Notes: generated from the letters alone by a model not told the origin. A stretch of DNA of 64,000 nt from an uncultured Pseudobutyrivibrio sp. (GCA_900546435.1 URCQ01000001.1:1-64000); one strand, 5' to 3'. Counted from the first letter of the stretch, positions 17,141-26,358 are shown. Numbers and translations are program-made.

Positions 17141-18418
17141 TTGGATACGGTCTCGATACTTCAGTTAGTGATTTTGGTTGTTTTATTGCTTTTGTCAGCA
17201 TTCTTTTCGTCAGCGGAAACGGCGCTTACAACAGTCAATAAGATTAAGATGAAAACGATGGCAGATGAGGGCGATACGCGTGCACAGTGCGTTCTTCGTG
17301 TGACAGATGATTCAGCAAAGATGCTGTCTGCGATATTGATTGGGAATAATGTGGTGAATCTATCCGCGTCGTCTCTTGCAACGACACTTGCGATACGATT
17401 GCTTGGCAGTGTGGGAGCAGGAATTGCGACGGGGCTGCTGACTTTATTGATCCTGATTTTTGGTGAGATTTCGCCAAAGACACTTGCAACATTAAATGCA
17501 ACAAAAATTTCTCTGGCATATGCAAAGTGTATTTGGGCATTGATGGTCATTCTGACGCCGGCTATCTTTTTGGTAAATAAATTATCCTTGGTATTTTTAC
17601 GCTTGCTTCGTGTAGACCCGAATCAGAATGAGGGGGCGATCACAGAAGAAGAATTGCGTATTATGGTCGATGCCAGTCATGAAAGCGGCGAAATTGAAGG
17701 AGAAGAGAGAGAGTATATCCATAACATCTTTGATTTTACAGATGCAACGGCAAAAGAGATTATGATTCCACGTATTGATATGACGATGGTTAATGTCAAC
17801 TGGTCATATGAAAAACTGGTGGAGACATTTAAAGAGGATATGTTTACCAGATTGCCGGTGTATGAAGGTGATACAGACAATATTATTGGCCTGATCAACA
17901 TGAAAGATATGATTTTGGCACCAAAGAATGAGGCGTTTTCCATTCGCGATTACTTGCGCAAGGTTTATTTTACCTATGAACAGAAAAACACTTCTGAATT
18001 ATTTGAAGAAATGCGAAAAGAGAGATTAAGCCTTGCCATTGTTTTGGATGAGTATGGTGCAGTTGCCGGTTTGGTGACATTGGAAGACTTGTTAGAAGAG
18101 CTTGTGGGTGAAATCCGTGATGAGTTTGATGGAAACGAAGAAGACGATCTGATCCAGGTGAGTGACCGGGAATATGACGTTTTGGGTTCCATGAATTTAG
18201 AAGATTTATGTGATGCACTGCATCTGGACTTTATATCAGAAGATTATGATACCATTGGAGGCTATTTGACAGGGCTATTTGACCATTTTCCACAGGAGGG
18301 GGAGGTCTATGTCACAAGTGATGGCATTATGCTTCGTGTGGAACAGGTTGATAAAAAAAGAATTACGAAAGTGCACATCAAACTGCCAAAGGCAGAAGAA
18401 ATGACAGAAACAGAATAA
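17141..18418 (+). CDS. CNNM-domain/CBS/CorC transporter-associated protein (hemolysin C family)
   Basis: A 425-residue membrane protein with a DUF21/CNNM domain of about four hydrophobic segments (residues 5-185, including FFSSAETALTTVNK and ILIFGEISPKTLA), a pair of CBS domains (about 200-325, with MIPRIDMTMV and AIVLDEYGAVAGLVTLEDLLEE) and a C-terminal CorC_HlyC domain. The family is linked to Mg2+ or other divalent cation extrusion, regulated by nucleotide binding to the CBS pair; the old hemolysin name is misleading. The TTG start at 17141 is supported by AAAGGAG about 10 bp upstream; ATG 17133 is out of frame. Confidence 0.9.
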   Translation: MDTVSILQLVILVVLLLLSAFFSSAETALTTVNKIKMKTMADEGDTRAQCVLRVTDDSAKMLSAILIGNNVVNLSASSLATTLAIRLLGSVGAGIATGLLTLLILIFGEISPKTLATLNATKISLAYAKCIWALMVILTPAIFLVNKLSLVFLRLLRVDPNQNEGAITEEELRIMVDASHESGEIEGEEREYIHNIFDFTDATAKEIMIPRIDMTMVNVNWSYEKLVETFKEDMFTRLPVYEGDTDNIIGLINMKDMILAPKNEAFSIRDYLRKVYFTYEQKNTSELFEEMRKERLSLAIVLDEYGAVAGLVTLEDLLEELVGEIRDEFDGNEEDDLIQVSDREYDVLGSMNLEDLCDALHLDFISEDYDTIGGYLTGLFDHFPQEGEVYVTSDGIMLRVEQVDKKRITKVHIKLPKAEEMTETE

Positions 18419-18424
18419 AAGGAG

Positions 18425-18466
18425 AAGGCCGGTACAATCAAAGTGGTGTACCGGCTTTCTTTTTTT
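18425..18466. terminator. Bidirectional terminator
   Basis: Stem GCCGGTAC (18428-18435) and GTACCGGC (18448-18455), extended by flanking AAG/CTT pairs, followed by T8. It serves converging genes at 18418 and 18465. Confidence 0.9.
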
Positions 18467-19529
18467 ATTTACGTGCAATATAGTCATCGGTTACGATTAA
18501 GGTCTCGTAACCGTCGTTTTGCAGTTTGCGTTGTAAACGAACCGCTTCATCTAAGTTGTCGACAGGACCGACCCAGATGGCAATCAGACCGCCTATGCGT
18601 TTCCAGACAGTAGAGTATCCCTGGGCATTAAGCTGCTGCATAAGATAAACGGCATTTTCAGGATAACGGAACAAACCAACCTGTACATAATATAAGAAAC
18701 GTGGAGTATCATCTGGTTTTGGCAGCGGATCCAGATCGCATGGATGATTGGTTAAGCAGCGGCGCATAGAAGCGAGTGGATCTGCGTCAGAACTTTGTGA
18801 TGTGCGCATAGAATCTATGGTATCGTCTGACTGCATAGCCATAGAAGGCGCGGCATTGGTTCTCTGCAGAGGCATAGAAGCTGTGGCATCATTTTGCTGC
18901 ATGGACATAGAAGCTGTGGCATCATTTTGCTGCATAGGTATAGAAGCCATGATATCGTCTGGCTGCATAGAAGATGCGGAGGTCTCTTTTGAACTGGTAA
19001 GAGGAAGTGCACGTTCTACGCCTGTGGCGATAGCATTTGCAATCGCATCAAATTTTTCGTCAAACAACCGGTTGTCTTCCACGGAATTAATAAAACTTAC
19101 TTCCAGTAAAACAGCAGGCATGGATGTACGGCGCAATACGACAAGTTCTTTGCGGGATTCGATGCCAAGATTTTTAAAACCAATGGATTCCAATTCTTCG
19201 TTGACATTTTTGGCAACGCGCAGCGCCAATGGATTCTTGTCATACACAAGAGCCTGCACGCCCTGATAAAGATCCGGCGTTTCTGCAAAGTTACGGTGGA
19301 AGGACAGAAATAGGTCTCCACCGGCAGAATTTGCAATCTGCGCTTTATCATAAGGCGAATCATAGCGGTCATCGGTACGTGTGTAGATAATCTGGTATCC
19401 TGCGTTTTGTAATTCCTGACCGACGGCCAGGGCTAATCTCAAGTTATCGTCTTTTTCTTTTCGGTTTTCATAGACGGCACCGGGGTCAAAACCGCCGTGA
19501 CCAGGATCTATAATGATGGTTTTTGACAT
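18465..19529 (-). CDS. N-acetylmuramoyl-L-alanine amidase with SPOR domain (CwlC-like)
   Basis: A 354-residue protein. Residues 1-180 are an Amidase_3 domain with DPGHGGFDPGAV (Zn His), a second His in FLSFHRN and the Glu of LLEVSFI. A Met/Gln/Ser-rich repeat linker follows (about 182-245), then a C-terminal SPOR domain of about 75 residues (FLYYVQVGLFRYPENA) that binds peptidoglycan. It hydrolyses the amide bond between MurNAc and L-Ala. There is no signal peptide: the catalytic domain begins at residue 3, as in Bacillus CwlC, a mother-cell lysis enzyme. ATG 19529 is chosen because AAAGGA lies 7 bp upstream on the minus strand; a longer frame to 19547 lacks a ribosome binding site. Confidence 0.88.
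   Translation of the reverse strand: MSKTIIIDPGHGGFDPGAVYENRKEKDDNLRLALAVGQELQNAGYQIIYTRTDDRYDSPYDKAQIANSAGGDLFLSFHRNFAETPDLYQGVQALVYDKNPLALRVAKNVNEELESIGFKNLGIESRKELVVLRRTSMPAVLLEVSFINSVEDNRLFDEKFDAIANAIATGVERALPLTSSKETSASSMQPDDIMASIPMQQNDATASMSMQQNDATASMPLQRTNAAPSMAMQSDDTIDSMRTSQSSDADPLASMRRCLTNHPCDLDPLPKPDDTPRFLYYVQVGLFRYPENAVYLMQQLNAQGYSTVWKRIGGLIAIWVGPVDNLDEAVRLQRKLQNDGYETLIVTDDYIARK
18835..18990 (-). repeat. 33-bp tandem coding repeat in the amidase linker
   Basis: About four copies of an 11-residue unit, consensus [SP]MQQNDATASM, decaying to PLQRTNAAPSM and AMQSDDTIDSM. Two central copies are nearly identical at DNA level (33-bp period around 18866-18940). Confidence 0.8.
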
Positions 19530-19592
19530 GAGAAATCCTTTGCACATGTTTTTAATAGCCTATGCAAAGCATGCATAAATGTGAACCGCTTC

Positions 19593-19621
19593 TATACAAA
19601 GAATGAGATTTTTGGTATGAT
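19593..19621 (+). promoter_or_regulatory. Probable promoter of the TPR lipoprotein gene
   Basis: TATACA (19593-19598), a 17-bp spacer and TATGAT (19616-19621), 48 bp before the ATG. Confidence 0.45.
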
Positions 19622-19669
19622 TAAAGTTACGAAAATGAATAGGAAACAAAAAAGAAAGAAGAAATTGTA

Positions 19670-20629
19670 ATGAAAAAAAGAGTAGTATTGATCACACTTA
19701 GCATCCTTCTTTGTATGAGTCTATTGACCGGATGTGGTAATAAAGCAGCACAGCAGATGGCAGAAAATAAAGAAGCCGGTATCGCGGCAATGCAGTCTGC
19801 GGATTATAAGACAGCAGTGGAATCATTTGATGCAGCATTGTCTTTATCTGGTGGTAAAGTCAATGCAAATGTAGTTGATATATGTTTCTACAAAGCGGCG
19901 GCAGAATATGCACAGGGGAATTTGAAAGAAGCGATTGCGGTGTATGATTCCATCGTTGACTATGATGAGACAGATTATCGTCCATGCTTTTTACGAGGCA
20001 GCGTCTATCTGAATGAGGGCGAAAAAGAAAAGGCACTAAAAGATTATCAGGAAGCCGTCAGTCGTGCCGGCAAACAATATGAGTTGTATATTCTGATTTA
20101 TGAAAATCTAAAAGCATCGGATCTTGAAGAAGATGGGAATACGTTTTTGGATGAAGCATTGGCATTAAAAGGAGATGCAGCAGAAGATTACCTGGGAAAA
20201 GGGCGCATTTATCTGGAACGAGGCGACTATAAGCAGGCGATCGAGACATTGCAGACAGCGGTAGATAAAAAGGCAGGCGAAGCAAAGGTATATCTGGCGG
20301 AAGCCTATGAAGTTTCAGGAGATGGTGATAAGGCATCGTCTTTATTAGCAGATTATGTGAAAGAAGAAAAACCATCCGCAGAAGCAATGGCATTGCTTGG
20401 CAATATGGAAGTGAAATCCGGCAATTACGACAAAGCCCTGACCTATTACCAGAAGGGAATCGAGAAGGCGGATGAGGATTCTATGCAGGATTTGTTAAAA
20501 GGAGAAATCGTAGCTCTTGAATATACCGGTGATTTTGCCACAGCAAAGGAAAAAATGGCAGAATATCTGGCAAAATATCCGACAGACCAGGCAGCACTCC
20601 GGGAGCAGATTTTTTTACAAACCAGATAA
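19670..20629 (+). CDS. TPR-repeat lipoprotein
   Basis: A 319-residue lipoprotein. The signal peptide ends in a lipobox LLTGC (Cys near residue 23), so it should be lipid-anchored outside the membrane. The rest is built of about six to seven 34-residue TPR units, for example AMQSADYKTAVESFDAALSL, YAQGNLKEAIAVYDSI and LLGNMEVKSGNYDKALTYYQ. TPR proteins act as protein-docking scaffolds; the partner is not evident. AAAGAAAGAAG precedes the ATG. A terminator follows, so it is monocistronic. Confidence 0.88.
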   Translation: MKKRVVLITLSILLCMSLLTGCGNKAAQQMAENKEAGIAAMQSADYKTAVESFDAALSLSGGKVNANVVDICFYKAAAEYAQGNLKEAIAVYDSIVDYDETDYRPCFLRGSVYLNEGEKEKALKDYQEAVSRAGKQYELYILIYENLKASDLEEDGNTFLDEALALKGDAAEDYLGKGRIYLERGDYKQAIETLQTAVDKKAGEAKVYLAEAYEVSGDGDKASSLLADYVKEEKPSAEAMALLGNMEVKSGNYDKALTYYQKGIEKADEDSMQDLLKGEIVALEYTGDFATAKEKMAEYLAKYPTDQAALREQIFLQTR

Positions 20630-20673
20630 AAATACATAGGATTTATTAAATGTAAACTGAATAAGTAATAGAA

Positions 20674-20708
20674 TTCCCATGGAATCGGCGTTCCACGGGG
20701 ATTTTTTT
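20674..20708 (+). terminator. Terminator of the TPR lipoprotein gene
   Basis: Stem CCCATGGAA (20676-20684) and TTCCACGGG (20691-20699), with one G-U pair, then GATTTTTTT. Confidence 0.85.
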
Positions 20709-20732
20709 ATGTTTGTGGTAAAAGTGACGAAA

Positions 20733-20748
20733 ATACTATATATAGTGA
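20733..20748 (+). promoter_or_regulatory. NrdR box 1
   Basis: ATACTATATATAGTGA matches the NrdR consensus aCaCwAtATaTwGtgt closely. It lies just upstream of the -35 element of nrdD. Confidence 0.8.
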
Positions 20749-20755
20749 AATGACA

Positions 20756-20784
20756 TTGACCTATGCACCATATTTTGATACAAT
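20756..20784 (+). promoter_or_regulatory. nrdD promoter with overlapping NrdR box 2 (20765-20780)
   Basis: TTGACC (20756-20761), a 17-bp spacer and TACAAT (20779-20784). The spacer and -10 contain a second, weaker NrdR-like box, GCACCATATTTTGATA (20765-20780). The two boxes are offset by exactly 32 bp, about three helical turns, as expected for cooperative NrdR repression. Confidence 0.75.
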
Positions 20785-20870
20785 TTGTTCATAAATGGCG
20801 TTTGAACGGAGTATGTGTCGCTATACATAAGAGTTTTTATCGTTACGTTTTTGGGAAAGGTGGATTTGAA

Positions 20871-23243
20871 ATGTTTGAAGTTGTGAAAAGGGATGGACAA
20901 GTAACAGAGTTCAATTTGGGGAAAATTAATGATGCAATCGCTAAGGCATTTGATGCGACACAGATGGCTTATAATGATGACATTATTGGATTGTTATCCC
21001 TGCGTGTATCAGCACATTTTCAGGAAAAAATCAAAGATGGCAAAATATCAGTAGAAGCAATTCAGGACAGCGTGGAGACTGTTTTGGAACAGACAGGTTA
21101 TACAGAAGTTGCCAAGGCTTATATTTTATATCGTAAGCAGCGCGAAAAAATGCGTAATATGAAATCTACAATCTTAGATTACAAGGAAGTCATCAATAGC
21201 TATGTGAAGGTAGAAGATTGGCGTGTGAAGGAGAATTCTACGGTAACGTATTCGGTTGGTGGTTTGATCCTTAGCAATTCCGGTGCAGTGACAGCCAATT
21301 ACTGGTTATCTGAAATTTATGATGAAGAAATTGCAGAAGCACATCGTAACGCAGATATTCACATTCATGATTTGTCTATGTTGACCGGATATTGTGCCGG
21401 ATGGTCTTTGAAACAGTTGATCAAAGAAGGACTTGGCGGTATCGCGGGAAAGATTACATCTGCTCCGGCGGCACATTTGTCTGTTCTTTGTAACCAGATG
21501 GTAAACTTCCTCGGTATTATGCAGAATGAATGGGCTGGTGCACAGGCATTTTCATCATTTGACACATATTTAGCACCTTTTGTAAAGGTAGATAACTTAA
21601 CTTATCGTGAAGTGAAGAAGTGTATCGAAGCATTTATCTATGGTGTCAATACACCAAGCCGTTGGGGAACGCAGGCACCATTTTCTAATATTACTTTGGA
21701 TTGGACGGTACCTGCCGATCTTGCAGAACTGCCTGCTATCGTTGGCGGTAAGGAAATGGATTTCAAATATAAGGATTGTAAAAAAGAGATGGATATGGTC
21801 AATCGTGCATTCTTAGAGATCATGATTGAGGGAGATGCCAATGGTCGTGGATTCCAGTATCCAATCCCTACCTATTCGATTACAAGAGACTTTGACTGGT
21901 CAGATACAGAAAATAACCGTCTGCTCTTTGAAATGACAGCAAAATACGGTACACCATACTTCTCTAACTATATCAATAGTGATATGGAGCCAAGTGATGT
22001 GCGTTCTATGTGCTGTAGATTGCGTCTTGACTTACGTGAACTTCGTAAGAAATCCGGTGGATTCTTTGGCGCCGGTGAAAGCACAGGATCTGTGGGTGTT
22101 GTTACCATCAATATGCCGCGTATTGCATATCTTGCAAAAGATGAAGCAGACTTTTATGCACGCTTAGATCGCATGATGGATATTGCAGCAAGATCCTTAA
22201 AAATCAAGCGAGGCGTTATTACAAAGCTTTTGGACGAAGGTTTGTACCCATATACAAAGCGTTATCTTGGAACATTTGATAACCATTTCTCAACCATCGG
22301 TCTGATTGGTATGAATGAAGTGGGATTAAATGCAAAATGGCTTGGTATGGATTTGACACACGAAGAGACACAGCAGTTTACAAAGGATGTATTAAATCAT
22401 ATGCGTGAGCGTCTTTCTGATTATCAAGAAGCATATGGTGATTTGTATAACCTTGAGGCAACACCAGCAGAGTCTACCACATACCGTCTGGCAAAACATG
22501 ATGTGGCACAGTTCCCAGATATTAAAACTGCTGGATATGAAGGAGATACACCATTTTATACCAACAGCTCACATCTGCCAGTGGAATATACATCAGATAT
22601 TTTTGATGCTTTGGATATTCAGGACGATTTACAGACATTATATACATCAGGAACGGTATTCCATGCGTTCTTAGGGGAAAAGTTAGATGGTTGGGAATCA
22701 GCAGCAAAACTGGTTCGTACCATTGCTCAGAATTATAAATTACCTTATTATACATTATCTCCAACCTATTCTGTATGTAAGGAACATGGATATATTGCAG
22801 GAGAACATTTCACCTGTCCACATTGTGGCGCTAAGGCAGAAGTTTACTCAAGAATTACTGGTTACTATCGTCCGGTACAGAACTGGAACGAAGGTAAAAC
22901 ACAGGAATATAAGAACAGAAAGCTGTATGATATCAAGCATTCCGTTTTGAAAAAACCTGCAAAGAGTTTGGTGACCATCACGGAAGATGATGTAAAGATT
23001 GAACCGCTTCATAGCGTAAAGTATCTGTTTACAACAAAAACATGTCCAAATTGTGCTATGGCAAAAGAAATCCTAAAGGGACAGGAATATATTGTAATTG
23101 ACGCAGAAGAAAATGAAGAGTTAACAAGACAGTATGGTGTTATGCAGGCACCAACGCTGGTTGTAGTAGATGGCAATCACACGAAGAAATATGTGAATGC
23201 ATCGAATATTCAAAAATTTGTAGATGATGCACTGGTAAAATAA
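20871..23243 (+). CDS. nrdD: Anaerobic ribonucleoside-triphosphate reductase fused to a thioredoxin-like domain
   Basis: A 790-residue glycyl-radical enzyme that reduces NTPs to dNTPs under anoxia. Residues about 2-90 are an ATP-cone (VVKRDGQVTEFNLGKINDAI). The catalytic barrel follows, with a zinc-site Cys pair (FTCPHCGA) and the glycyl radical loop (SRITGYYRPVQNW) near residue 665. After a linker, the last 75 residues or so form a glutaredoxin/thioredoxin-like domain with an active-site CPNC (TTKTCPNCAMAKEIL) and a cis-Pro motif (MQAPTLVVV), possibly a built-in reductant. ATG 20871 is chosen because GGGAAAGGTGG lies upstream and ATP-cones begin there. The activase gene nrdG is not adjacent. 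Two NrdR boxes overlap its promoter. Confidence 0.93.
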   Translation: MFEVVKRDGQVTEFNLGKINDAIAKAFDATQMAYNDDIIGLLSLRVSAHFQEKIKDGKISVEAIQDSVETVLEQTGYTEVAKAYILYRKQREKMRNMKSTILDYKEVINSYVKVEDWRVKENSTVTYSVGGLILSNSGAVTANYWLSEIYDEEIAEAHRNADIHIHDLSMLTGYCAGWSLKQLIKEGLGGIAGKITSAPAAHLSVLCNQMVNFLGIMQNEWAGAQAFSSFDTYLAPFVKVDNLTYREVKKCIEAFIYGVNTPSRWGTQAPFSNITLDWTVPADLAELPAIVGGKEMDFKYKDCKKEMDMVNRAFLEIMIEGDANGRGFQYPIPTYSITRDFDWSDTENNRLLFEMTAKYGTPYFSNYINSDMEPSDVRSMCCRLRLDLRELRKKSGGFFGAGESTGSVGVVTINMPRIAYLAKDEADFYARLDRMMDIAARSLKIKRGVITKLLDEGLYPYTKRYLGTFDNHFSTIGLIGMNEVGLNAKWLGMDLTHEETQQFTKDVLNHMRERLSDYQEAYGDLYNLEATPAESTTYRLAKHDVAQFPDIKTAGYEGDTPFYTNSSHLPVEYTSDIFDALDIQDDLQTLYTSGTVFHAFLGEKLDGWESAAKLVRTIAQNYKLPYYTLSPTYSVCKEHGYIAGEHFTCPHCGAKAEVYSRITGYYRPVQNWNEGKTQEYKNRKLYDIKHSVLKKPAKSLVTITEDDVKIEPLHSVKYLFTTKTCPNCAMAKEILKGQEYIVIDAEENEELTRQYGVMQAPTLVVVDGNHTKKYVNASNIQKFVDDALVK

Positions 23244-23254
23244 TCGTGCATTAG

Positions 23255-23288
23255 AGACGTTGCTTCAGATGGAAGCAACGTTTCTGTA
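23255..23288 (+). terminator. Hairpin after nrdD
   Basis: Perfect 10-bp stem ACGTTGCTTC (23257-23266) and GAAGCAACGT (23272-23281), followed by a short TTTCTGT tail, so termination may be partial and allow read-through into pyrC. Confidence 0.7.
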
Positions 23289-23314
23289 TGTATATAGGGA
23301 AAGGAGAATAGAAG

Positions 23315-24592
23315 ATGGGAATTCTGATTAAAAATGGACATCTTGTAAATCCGCCGACAAAGACGGATGAAGTCATGGATTTGTATGTAAAAGAGGATCG
23401 TATAGAAAAAATAGGAAAAGAACTGACAGCAACTGCAGAAGATCAGGTGATTGATGCGACAGGATGTTATGTATTTCCTGGATTTATTGACTTACACGTA
23501 CATCTGCGTGATCCGGGATTGACGGAAAAAGAGGATATTGAGACGGGCTCCCGCGCAGCTGCACATGGTGGCTATACGACGATTGTTGCCATGCCGAATA
23601 CAAAACCGGTAGCAGATTGCCCGGAAGTGATTCGCTATGTACACGATAAAGCAAAAAAAGTTGGATTGACACATGTACTTCAGGTGGGAAGTGTCACAAA
23701 AGGAATGGAAGGAAAAGAACTTTCTGATCTTACCGGTATGATTGAGGCAGGAATTCCGGCTATTTCGGAAGATGGAAAGAGTGTCATGGATTCTGGTCTG
23801 TATCGTGAGGCTATGAAGATTGTAGCAAAAGCAGGAATTCCGGTGCTTGCGCATTGCGAAGATATCAATCTTGTGCAGGGAGGCGTTATCAATCAGGGAA
23901 ATCGTTCGAAAGAATTGGGCGTAAATGGTATCTCCAATGCCGTGGAAAACGTGATTGTTGCCAGAGATATTATGTTGGCGGAAGAGACAGGCGCTACCCT
24001 TCATTTGTGTCATTGCTCGACAAAAGAATCGGTTGAGCTGGTTCGCGATGCAAAGAAAAAGGGAATCAAGGTCAGTGGTGAAGTGTGTCCACATCATTTT
24101 ACTTTGACAGAGGACGATATTGTTGCAGGAGATGCAAATTATAAGATGAATCCGCCACTTCGTACCAAAGAAGATGTGGAAGCCTTAAAAATAGGATTGC
24201 GTGATGGCATTATGGAAGTGATTTCTACAGACCATGCACCACATACGGCAGAGGAAAAGAAAAAAGATTTAAACCATGCGCCATTTGGCATTGTGGGAAC
24301 GGAAACAGCAGCAGCACTTACGTATACAGAACTGGTGCAAAAAGGATATCTCAATCCGATGGGAATGGCTGAAAAAATGAGTACCAATCCAGCGCGGATT
24401 CTTGGTATTGATAAGGGAGATATCAGCGAAGGTCATATTGCAGATATTGTAATTTTTGATCCGAGAGCATCTTATGAGATTCATGCAAAAGATTTTGCAA
24501 GCAAAGGAAAAAACACGCCATTTGAGGGCAGAGAAGTTACAGGGCGTGTTGTGACAACAATTTTAGACGGACAGGTTGTATATCGCGCGTAG
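23315..24592 (+). CDS. pyrC: Dihydroorotase
   Basis: A 425-residue class I dihydroorotase that cyclises carbamoyl-aspartate to dihydroorotate in pyrimidine synthesis. Metal-binding DLHVHLRDPG, the NPPLRT segment (KMNPPLRTK) and the catalytic Asp motif ISTDHAPHT are intact. AAAGGAGAATAGAAG precedes the ATG. It is the first gene of a pyrC-pyrF-pyrK-pyrD run. No PyrR-type attenuator (anti-antiterminator fold) is visible in the 70 bp after nrdD. Confidence 0.95.
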   Translation: MGILIKNGHLVNPPTKTDEVMDLYVKEDRIEKIGKELTATAEDQVIDATGCYVFPGFIDLHVHLRDPGLTEKEDIETGSRAAAHGGYTTIVAMPNTKPVADCPEVIRYVHDKAKKVGLTHVLQVGSVTKGMEGKELSDLTGMIEAGIPAISEDGKSVMDSGLYREAMKIVAKAGIPVLAHCEDINLVQGGVINQGNRSKELGVNGISNAVENVIVARDIMLAEETGATLHLCHCSTKESVELVRDAKKKGIKVSGEVCPHHFTLTEDDIVAGDANYKMNPPLRTKEDVEALKIGLRDGIMEVISTDHAPHTAEEKKKDLNHAPFGIVGTETAAALTYTELVQKGYLNPMGMAEKMSTNPARILGIDKGDISEGHIADIVIFDPRASYEIHAKDFASKGKNTPFEGREVTGRVVTTILDGQVVYRA

Positions 24593-24636
24593 GTAGTTTA
24601 TGATGAAAAAAGAAAAAAACGAGTGAGGGTAACGAT

Positions 24637-25578
24637 ATGATTAACAAGTTAAACGAAAAAATCAAAAAAACAGGAGCACCGATTGTTGTAGGATTAGATC
24701 CGATGCTTTCTTATTTGCCAAGCCAGCTTCTTAGTGCAGCTGTTGCAGAAAAAGGAGAAAGTCTGGAAGCTGTTGCAGATGCTATTTTCGCATATAACAA
24801 GGCAATCGTAGATGCTACGTATGATCTGATTCCAGCAGTAAAGCCGCAGATTGCGATGTATGAACAGTTTGGATTGCCGGGATTGGAAGCATTCAAAAAG
24901 ACCGTAGATTACTGTCATGAGAAAGATCTTGTGGTTATTGGAGATGTGAAGCGAGGAGATATTGGTTCAACTTCCGCAGCATACGCTACCGCACATCTTG
25001 GAAAGGTGGCTGTTGGAAGCAAAATGCTCACACCATTTGATGAGGACTTTGCAACGGTAAACCCATACCTTGGCAGTGATGGAATTGACCCATTTGTTAA
25101 GGTTTGTAAGGAAGAAAAGAAGGGTATTTTTGTACTTGTTAAGACATCCAATCCGTCAAGTGGAGAATTTCAGGATCGCGTCATTACAGATGACAATGGA
25201 AAGCAAAGACCGCTATATGAATTCGTTGGTCAGATGGTGGATAAATGGGGTAGTGATTGCATGGGGGATGACTACAGCTATGTAGGTGCTGTTGTAGGTG
25301 CAACATATCCCAAAATGGGTAAAGTTTTACGTGAATTGATGCCAAAATCATACATTTTAGTACCAGGTTATGGCGCACAAGGCGGTAAGGGTGCTGATTT
25401 GGTACACTTCTTTGACAAGGATGGTTTAGGTGCAATCGTGAACTCTTCACGCGGCATTATTGCAGCATACAAGCAGGAACAATATCAGGCAAAGGGTATT
25501 ACAGAAGAAAACTTTGCGGATGCAAGCCGTATGGCAGTAGAAGCAATGATTGAAGATATTAAAACAGCATTAAACTAA
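24637..25578 (+). CDS. pyrF: Orotidine-5'-phosphate decarboxylase, long type
   Basis: A 313-residue enzyme converting OMP to UMP, the last step of de novo pyrimidine synthesis. The catalytic Lys/Asp motif is VVIGDVKRGDIGST, and the GLDPML start and YILVPGYGAQGGK phosphate loop fit the longer (about 270-310 residue) PyrF subfamily. GTGAGGGTAACG precedes the ATG, 44 bp after pyrC. Confidence 0.94.
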   Translation: MINKLNEKIKKTGAPIVVGLDPMLSYLPSQLLSAAVAEKGESLEAVADAIFAYNKAIVDATYDLIPAVKPQIAMYEQFGLPGLEAFKKTVDYCHEKDLVVIGDVKRGDIGSTSAAYATAHLGKVAVGSKMLTPFDEDFATVNPYLGSDGIDPFVKVCKEEKKGIFVLVKTSNPSSGEFQDRVITDDNGKQRPLYEFVGQMVDKWGSDCMGDDYSYVGAVVGATYPKMGKVLRELMPKSYILVPGYGAQGGKGADLVHFFDKDGLGAIVNSSRGIIAAYKQEQYQAKGITEENFADASRMAVEAMIEDIKTALN

Positions 25579-25593
25579 CAAGGGGATAAAACG

Positions 25594-26358
25594 ATGGCAA
25601 AAGTGCAGGAAATGGCAATTGTATTAGAACAAAGAATTTTGGCAGAAGGCGTTTACAGCATGTGGCTGTCAACGAGCATCGCAAAGGAAGCAGTCCCGGG
25701 ACAATTTGTATCACTTTATTGTGAAGAACATAGTCGTCTGCTTCCAAGGCCAATCAGTATTTGTGAGATTGATAAAAAACGTAGTGCGATTCGTCTGGTA
25801 TACCGTTTGGCGGGAGAGGGAACAAAAGAATTTTCTGCTTTACAGACAGATGATGAGGTGAAGGTTTTAGGACCTTTGGGAAATGGCTTTCCACTGGAAG
25901 GAGAACACCCAATTGTCATTGGAGGTGGTATTGGTGTGCCTCCAATGTTGGAATTGGCAAAATCTTTATCTGCAAAGGCAACGATTGTTTTAGGCTATCG
26001 TGATGAGCAACTATTTTTAAAGGAACAGTTTGAAGATTACGGTCAGGTGGAAATTGCCACAGATAATGGGTCTGTTGGCGTGCATGGAACGGTGGTGGAT
26101 GTATTAGAACAGAAGCAGATTACCGGCGATGTGATTTATGCTTGTGGACCGAAACCAATGCTTGCAGCAGTGAAGCGCTATGCAATGGAACATGAGATCA
26201 AATGCTATGTTTCTATGGAAGAGCGCATGGCGTGTGGTATCGGGGCATGTCTTGGATGTGTATGCCAGACAAAAGAGGAAGATGCGCATTCACATGTACA
26301 TAACACAAGAGTATGTAAAGATGGCCCAGTCTTTTTGGCAGAGGAGGTGGAACTCTAA
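25594..26358 (+). CDS. pyrK: Dihydroorotate dehydrogenase B, electron transfer subunit
   Basis: A 254-residue flavoprotein with FAD-binding LLPRPISIC, NAD-binding GGGIGVPPMLELA and a C-terminal [2Fe-2S] site (MACGIGACLGCVCQT and a later Cys in RVCKDGPVF). It passes electrons from dihydroorotate, via PyrD, to NAD+. AAGGGGAT precedes the ATG. Its stop overlaps the pyrD start by one base (TAATG), as expected for obligate partners. Confidence 0.94.
   Translation: MAKVQEMAIVLEQRILAEGVYSMWLSTSIAKEAVPGQFVSLYCEEHSRLLPRPISICEIDKKRSAIRLVYRLAGEGTKEFSALQTDDEVKVLGPLGNGFPLEGEHPIVIGGGIGVPPMLELAKSLSAKATIVLGYRDEQLFLKEQFEDYGQVEIATDNGSVGVHGTVVDVLEQKQITGDVIYACGPKPMLAAVKRYAMEHEIKCYVSMEERMACGIGACLGCVCQTKEEDAHSHVHNTRVCKDGPVFLAEEVEL

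Noticed and set aside
23244..23314. PyrR-dependent attenuator before pyrC
   Set aside because: Only the nrdD terminator-like hairpin is present; the PyrR-binding consensus and competing antiterminator fold are missing.
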